This document shows, piece after piece, positions 13,624-16,484 of a stretch of 16,484 nt of DNA. Source of the DNA: Bacteroidota bacterium (GTDB lineage Bacteria > Bacteroidota > Ignavibacteria > Kryptoniales > JAKASW01); assembly GCA_021789755.1 (NCBI GenBank), contig JAJYJD010000050.1, positions 1-16,484 on the forward strand, given 5' to 3'. The translations under genes and the position numbers were made by a program. Numbering within the stretch: position 1 is the first letter of the stretch; every line of letters starts with the position of its first letter. Below the pieces are notes generated by a model, which was given only the letters and a program-made list of their open reading frames with translations, ran no database searches and was not told where the DNA came from.

Positions 13624-13728
13624 AAATTCCAAGTTCCAAACAATTGCTAAAGAGCTAATATCTAACTCCAAAAGATAGCGGGTCTGTTCGTTGGCTGTTT
13701 AGCTGTTAGTGCTTGTTTGGAGCTTTGA
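13624..13728. repeat. Mosaic inverted-repeat element, copy B
   Basis: Begins AAATTCCAAGTTCCAAAC and ends GCTTGTTTGGAGCTTTG, about 30 bases after the DoxX stop. The ends match copies A and C while the middle differs (CTAACTCCAAAAGATAGC and GTTGGCTGTTTAGCTG). Same orientation as the others. Confidence 0.7.
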
Positions 13729-13773
13729 ATACGATGCGAGATAGAAAATTGTGAAGAAAGAGGTAAGCCGAAA

Positions 13774-14199
13774 TTGAAAACCATTGCTAATTCTTCCCCC
13801 AAAGAGAAACCACCGTCTCAACAGATAGATGAGATAATCAAGGAGCCAGGCGACTGGCGCGGCAGGATGCTCGCACGGCTGCGCGCCGTAATCAGGAAAG
13901 CGGACGCAGACCTTGTCGAAGAAGTGAAATGGAAAAAGCCCTCCAAGCCATCGGGGGTGCCCGTCTGGTCTCACGATGGAATACTCTGCGTGGCAGATAC
14001 GCTCAAGAACGCGGTGAGACTGACATTCCCCAAAGGGGCTCAGATGAAAGATCCGAAGAAGCTCTTCAATACGCGCCTGGATAGCAACACGGTCCGCGCA
14101 ATCGACTTCCGTGAAGATGACGCTGTCGATGAGGAAGCGCTAAAGGCACTCATTCTTGATGCCGTGAGGATAAACAAATCAAAAAAGCGCGAGCGATAG
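13774..14199 (+). CDS. DUF1801 domain protein
   Basis: A 141-residue DUF1801 protein. Recognisable pieces are IDEIIKEPGDWRGRMLARLR (20-39), VEEVKWKKPS, GVPVWSHDGILCVADTLKNA, VRLTFPKGAQMKDPKKLFN and NTRLDSNTVRAIDFREDD. The start is a TTG preceded by GAAAGAGG about ten bases upstream. No ATG lies early enough to keep the domain. It is the second DUF1801 gene of the group but of a different subtype from the one at 12746, so not a recent duplicate. Function unknown. Confidence 0.87.
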   Translation: MKTIANSSPKEKPPSQQIDEIIKEPGDWRGRMLARLRAVIRKADADLVEEVKWKKPSKPSGVPVWSHDGILCVADTLKNAVRLTFPKGAQMKDPKKLFNTRLDSNTVRAIDFREDDAVDEEALKALILDAVRINKSKKRER

Positions 14200-14237
14200 A
14201 ACAAACGTACGATTAAGATAGCGGAGGATTTCTCTGT

Positions 14238-14354
14238 ATGCAGGTAGGCAATAAACTAATGATGCTTGCCGTAGCGGTCATCGACATGCCAAAGGCAAGG
14301 GAGGCAAAGTCAGCGAAATCTGAGATGATCTGCACGGCCCGGGTTCAGGCGTAA
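14238..14354 (+). pseudogene. Truncated VOC-family remnant
   Basis: GCGGAGGAT before the ATG gives a good ribosome site, and the first residues, MQVGNKLMMLAVAVIDMPKA, read like the start of a VOC protein that should go on with an FY-x-D-x-LG segment. Instead the frame runs into unrelated REAKSAKSEMICTARVQA and stops at 38 residues. Copy C of the mosaic repeat begins 13 bases later. I take it as a gene whose body was deleted. A genuine tiny protein cannot be excluded. Confidence 0.5.
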
Positions 14355-14367
14355 TCTGATGACTGGT

Positions 14368-14548
14368 AAATTCCAAGTTGCAACTCACAATCTCCAAATG
14401 CCGCGGAGCGGCATCCCGACATATAAATCTTTTGACGGAACAATAACCAAAAACAAAACAACTAAACGACAATCCGCATGTTTTTCTGAGTTGGAGCGTA
14501 GTTCTTTTGAAGTTGTTTGGAGCTTGGCGTTTGGCGCTTGGAGCTTCT
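14368..14548. repeat. Mosaic inverted-repeat element, copy C
   Basis: Begins AAATTCCAAGTTGCAACTC and ends GTTTGGAGCTTGGCG followed by a further TTGGAGCTTC. It is longer than copies A and B because it contains extra material: a REP-like hairpin (14398-14414) and an A-rich stretch (CAATAACCAAAAACAAAAC). Its right end runs into the reading frame of the sigma factor. Confidence 0.7.
14398..14414. repeat. REP-like hairpin nested in copy C
   Basis: ATGCCGC-GGA-GCGGCAT is a seven-base-pair stem with a three-base loop, followed by CCCGACATA. It differs from the AATTCATGAATT palindromes elsewhere in the window, so it is a second REP-like class, apparently inserted within the mosaic repeat. Confidence 0.55.
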
Positions 14549-14576
14549 TCAACAGCGAGAGCAGAACCGGCATTCG

Positions 14577-15878
14577 TTGAACCGTCATAACATAGACAAG
14601 CTCGTCGATCATCTCTTCCGTCATGAAGCGGGAAGGATGGTTTCCGTTCTGACCCGGACTTTCGGCACCGACAATCTCGGGCTCGTCGAGGACGTGGTAC
14701 AGGATGCGCTCCTCCAGGCCGCGCAGGTCTGGCCCGTCAGAGGTATACCTGACAACCCTTCCGCATGGCTCTATCGCGCCGCGAAGAACCGGGCCATCGA
14801 CGTATTGAGGCGGAACGACCGTCTGGTCAGGTTCAGCGATCCCGACGAATCTTCCGTTCCCGATCCGGGCGCGCCCCTTCAGGAAGCGATCGAAGAAGCG
14901 TGGGATGAGGACGTCATCAAGGACGACATGCTCCGCATGATGTTCGCGTGCTGTCATCCCGGCATCCCGGAGGAAAGCCAGGTCACCCTGATACTCAAGA
15001 CCCTCTGCGGGTTCAGCGCTTCAGAAATCGCGAGGGCATTCCTGACTTCCGAAGATACGATTTCGAAGCGGCTGTACAGGGCGAAGGAATTCTTCCGGCA
15101 GAACAGAATTGAATTCACCATGCCGCCTGCGGACAAGCTCAAGACGAGATCCGAGGCGGTTCTTAACTCGATCTATCTTCTCTTCAACGAGGGTTACAAT
15201 TCCACCGACTCGGACACCCTGGTTAGGGCGGATCTCATGGAGGAGGCGATGTTGCTCTGCAAGCTGCTGTCCGAAAACAGGCACACACAGCAGCCGGCAA
15301 CCTTCGCCCTCATGGCGCTTATGTGCTTCCACACGTCGCGAAACGAAGGCCGGCTCACAACCGCGGGAGAAATCATCCTTCTCGCCGAGCAGGACAGGAG
15401 CAAATGGAATCTCGATCTTATCGCCCTCGGGAACAAATATATGGAGAAAGCCGCGTTGGGAGATTCGGTCAGCAAGTACCACCTCGAAGCGGCAATCGCT
15501 TTCGAACACTGCACAGCGGAGAGTTTCGAGAAAACGAACTGGGAAAGGATACTCGAATTGTACGAGTGGCTCTGCAGGGCCTTCCCATCGCCAATCTCGG
15601 AATTGAACAGGGCTGTGGCAGTGATGCGGGTTCATGGCGCGGACGAGGCGCTGAAAGCGGTGATCGAAATCCCCCGTAAGAAGAAGCTGGAGACATACTA
15701 CCTTTACCACAGTCTTGTCGGCGAGATCTATTCGCAGCTGGGGAGGAGAGCGGAAGCGAATGCGGAGTTCGAAACCGCGATAACACTTACAAAATCGGAA
15801 CCGGAAAGAAAACTTCTGCGGTCAAAATTAGCCGGGAAGGAACATTTTCCCGATGATGGCGCAGATTTCAGCCGATGA
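14577..15878 (+). CDS. ECF sigma factor, ECF42-like with long C-terminal extension
   Basis: About 433 residues from the TTG at 14577. Region 2 is DHLFRHEAGRMVSVLTR, then LVEDVVQDALLQAAQVWP, then NPSAWLYRAAKNRAIDVLRR. Region 4 is FSASEIARAFLTSEDTISKRLYRAKEFF. A C-terminal extension of about 230 residues follows, with YLLFNEGYNSTDSDTLVRADL, ALMALMCFHTSRNEGR, LYEWLCRAFPSPISELNRAVA and a TPR-like end (YYLYHSLVGEIYSQLGRRAEANAEFETAI). This layout defines ECF42 factors, which have no classical anti-sigma factor and pair with YCII/DGPF proteins, present at 12228. The start is uncertain: ATG 14637 would cut into region 2, and the open frame reaches up into the mosaic repeat (TTG 14517). No clear ribosome site exists at any of them. 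Confidence 0.9.
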   Translation: MNRHNIDKLVDHLFRHEAGRMVSVLTRTFGTDNLGLVEDVVQDALLQAAQVWPVRGIPDNPSAWLYRAAKNRAIDVLRRNDRLVRFSDPDESSVPDPGAPLQEAIEEAWDEDVIKDDMLRMMFACCHPGIPEESQVTLILKTLCGFSASEIARAFLTSEDTISKRLYRAKEFFRQNRIEFTMPPADKLKTRSEAVLNSIYLLFNEGYNSTDSDTLVRADLMEEAMLLCKLLSENRHTQQPATFALMALMCFHTSRNEGRLTTAGEIILLAEQDRSKWNLDLIALGNKYMEKAALGDSVSKYHLEAAIAFEHCTAESFEKTNWERILELYEWLCRAFPSPISELNRAVAVMRVHGADEALKAVIEIPRKKKLETYYLYHSLVGEIYSQLGRRAEANAEFETAITLTKSEPERKLLRSKLAGKEHFPDDGADFSR

Positions 15879-16019
15879 TTCTTTTCCCTTACGCCTCGTA
15901 TGTTGGCCAGAAAATGACCGCGCGAGTGAGCCATTAAGTCACTGCCGCCGCCTTCCTTGTCTTTTAACATGATCGAGCTTAGCTTTTCTTATGAACCAAT
16001 ATTATAAGGGAGAGATTCA

Positions 16020-16457
16020 ATGAAATGTCCGGAATGCGGGATGGAGCTGACCAACCAGTTGCGTCATGGAATAGAAGTCGAGAGTTGTTCAAAAGATCAT
16101 GGGATGTGGCTTAAGCTCAAAGAGCTCGATGAACTTGAGAATGAGGCTTTCAATGACGAGGAAGAGAAAGGAACGCTGATTCTCTCGAGCACGCCGTCGA
16201 AGTATAATTGCCCGGTGTGCAATTCGAATTTGAAGCAGTTCGATTACAGGATGTACGATCTGGTTCTTGAATATTGCGAGAACATGCACGGCTTCTGGCT
16301 CGAGGCCGGTGAGGACGACCGCATTCTCGAACTGATGAAAGAGCGGAGGCGCGATGAGAAACGGAAGTTCGACGCGGAGGCTCACTGGCAAACCACCGTC
16401 AGGCATCTGCAGTCGCACTCGCTCTTCGCAAAGCTCAAAGACCTTATGAAGGGCTGA
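16020..16457 (+). CDS. zf-TFIIB domain protein with two zinc sites
   Basis: A 145-residue soluble protein with two small zinc-ribbon-type sites of the zf-TFIIB family. Site 1 uses C3, C6 (MKCPECGMEL), C23 and H27 (SCSKDHGMWL). Site 2 uses C64, C67 (CPVCNSNL), C86 and H90 (YCENMHGFWLEAGE). The repeat HG-x-W-L after each site is the family signature. The C-terminal 50 residues are charged and helical (KERRRDEKRKFDAEAHW). AAGGGAG eight bases before the ATG supports the start. Function is unknown; nucleic-acid or protein binding is plausible. It stands alone after a 141-base gap. Confidence 0.88.
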   Translation: MKCPECGMELTNQLRHGIEVESCSKDHGMWLKLKELDELENEAFNDEEEKGTLILSSTPSKYNCPVCNSNLKQFDYRMYDLVLEYCENMHGFWLEAGEDDRILELMKERRRDEKRKFDAEAHWQTTVRHLQSHSLFAKLKDLMKG

Positions 16458-16484
16458 ATGCATTTCGTTCGGCGGGCACCGTGT

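Noticed and set aside
12567..14548. Integron-type cassette array, with the mosaic repeats as attC sites
   Set aside because: The repeat ends do not carry the GTTRRRY/RYYYAAC core sites, the units fold differently, and no integrase is present.

Overview
The window reads as a piece of a bacterial chromosome of intermediate GC content with clear Shine-Dalgarno sites. All convincing genes lie on the + strand. The organism cannot be fixed from sequence alone. The short AAATTCCAAGTT...GTTTGGAGCTT intergenic repeats, the REP-like palindromes and the type of small accessory genes remind me of Ignavibacteria or other Bacteroidota/Chlorobi-group genomes, but that is an impression, not a proof.

Region 1 (about 190-1510) holds a VOC (glyoxalase-fold) protein overlapped or closely followed by an aldo/keto reductase. 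A 550-base gap follows, with no convincing gene, a strong inverted repeat (1857-1885) and a good sigma-70-type promoter (1902-1930).

Region 2 (about 2058-9492) is the most interesting part and looks like an unfamiliar RiPP (ribosomally made, post-translationally modified peptide) locus. It contains a PspF-like sigma-54 activator (AAA+ plus Fis-type HTH, no sensor domain), a radical SAM/SPASM peptide maturase with an RRE-like N-terminus, and a 47-residue precursor-like peptide (4655-4798) with an acidic helical leader and a C-terminal TTSCWVGCNLCSLFG. Next come an exported TPR protein, a 683-residue fusion of a class I isoprenyl-synthase-like half to a class II terpene-cyclase-like (squalene-hopene cyclase repeat) half, and a PqqD-like plus M50 membrane metalloprotease. 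The last three genes overlap (4 bases and about 29 bases), and the whole block is tightly spaced. Hairpins flank the precursor gene. A natural hypothesis is a peptide that is modified on cysteines by the radical SAM enzyme, possibly prenylated on its single Trp (compare ComX/ComQ) and cyclised, then cut by the M50 protease. No dedicated ABC exporter is in the window.

Region 3 (about 9725-10674) is decayed: a truncated GNAT acetyltransferase remnant followed by a REP-associated tyrosine transposase (RAYT) broken by one stop and one frameshift. The transposase remnant contains a palindrome whose covarying twin sits 1.2 kb downstream at 11594-11617.

Region 4 (about 10979-16457) is a run of small stress-type genes: a carboxymuconolactone-decarboxylase-like protein, TfoX N-domain, YCII/DGPF protein, two DUF1801-type proteins, a DoxX-like membrane protein, a VOC remnant and an ECF42-type sigma factor with its long C-terminal extension, then a two-zinc-finger protein. 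ECF42 sigma factors are known to pair with YCII/DGPF proteins, and a TGTCCA-N17-CGTC element stands 35 bases before the YCII start, so this group may be one regulon. Three copies of a mosaic inverted-repeat element punctuate it, the last abutting and perhaps replacing the start region of the sigma-factor gene.
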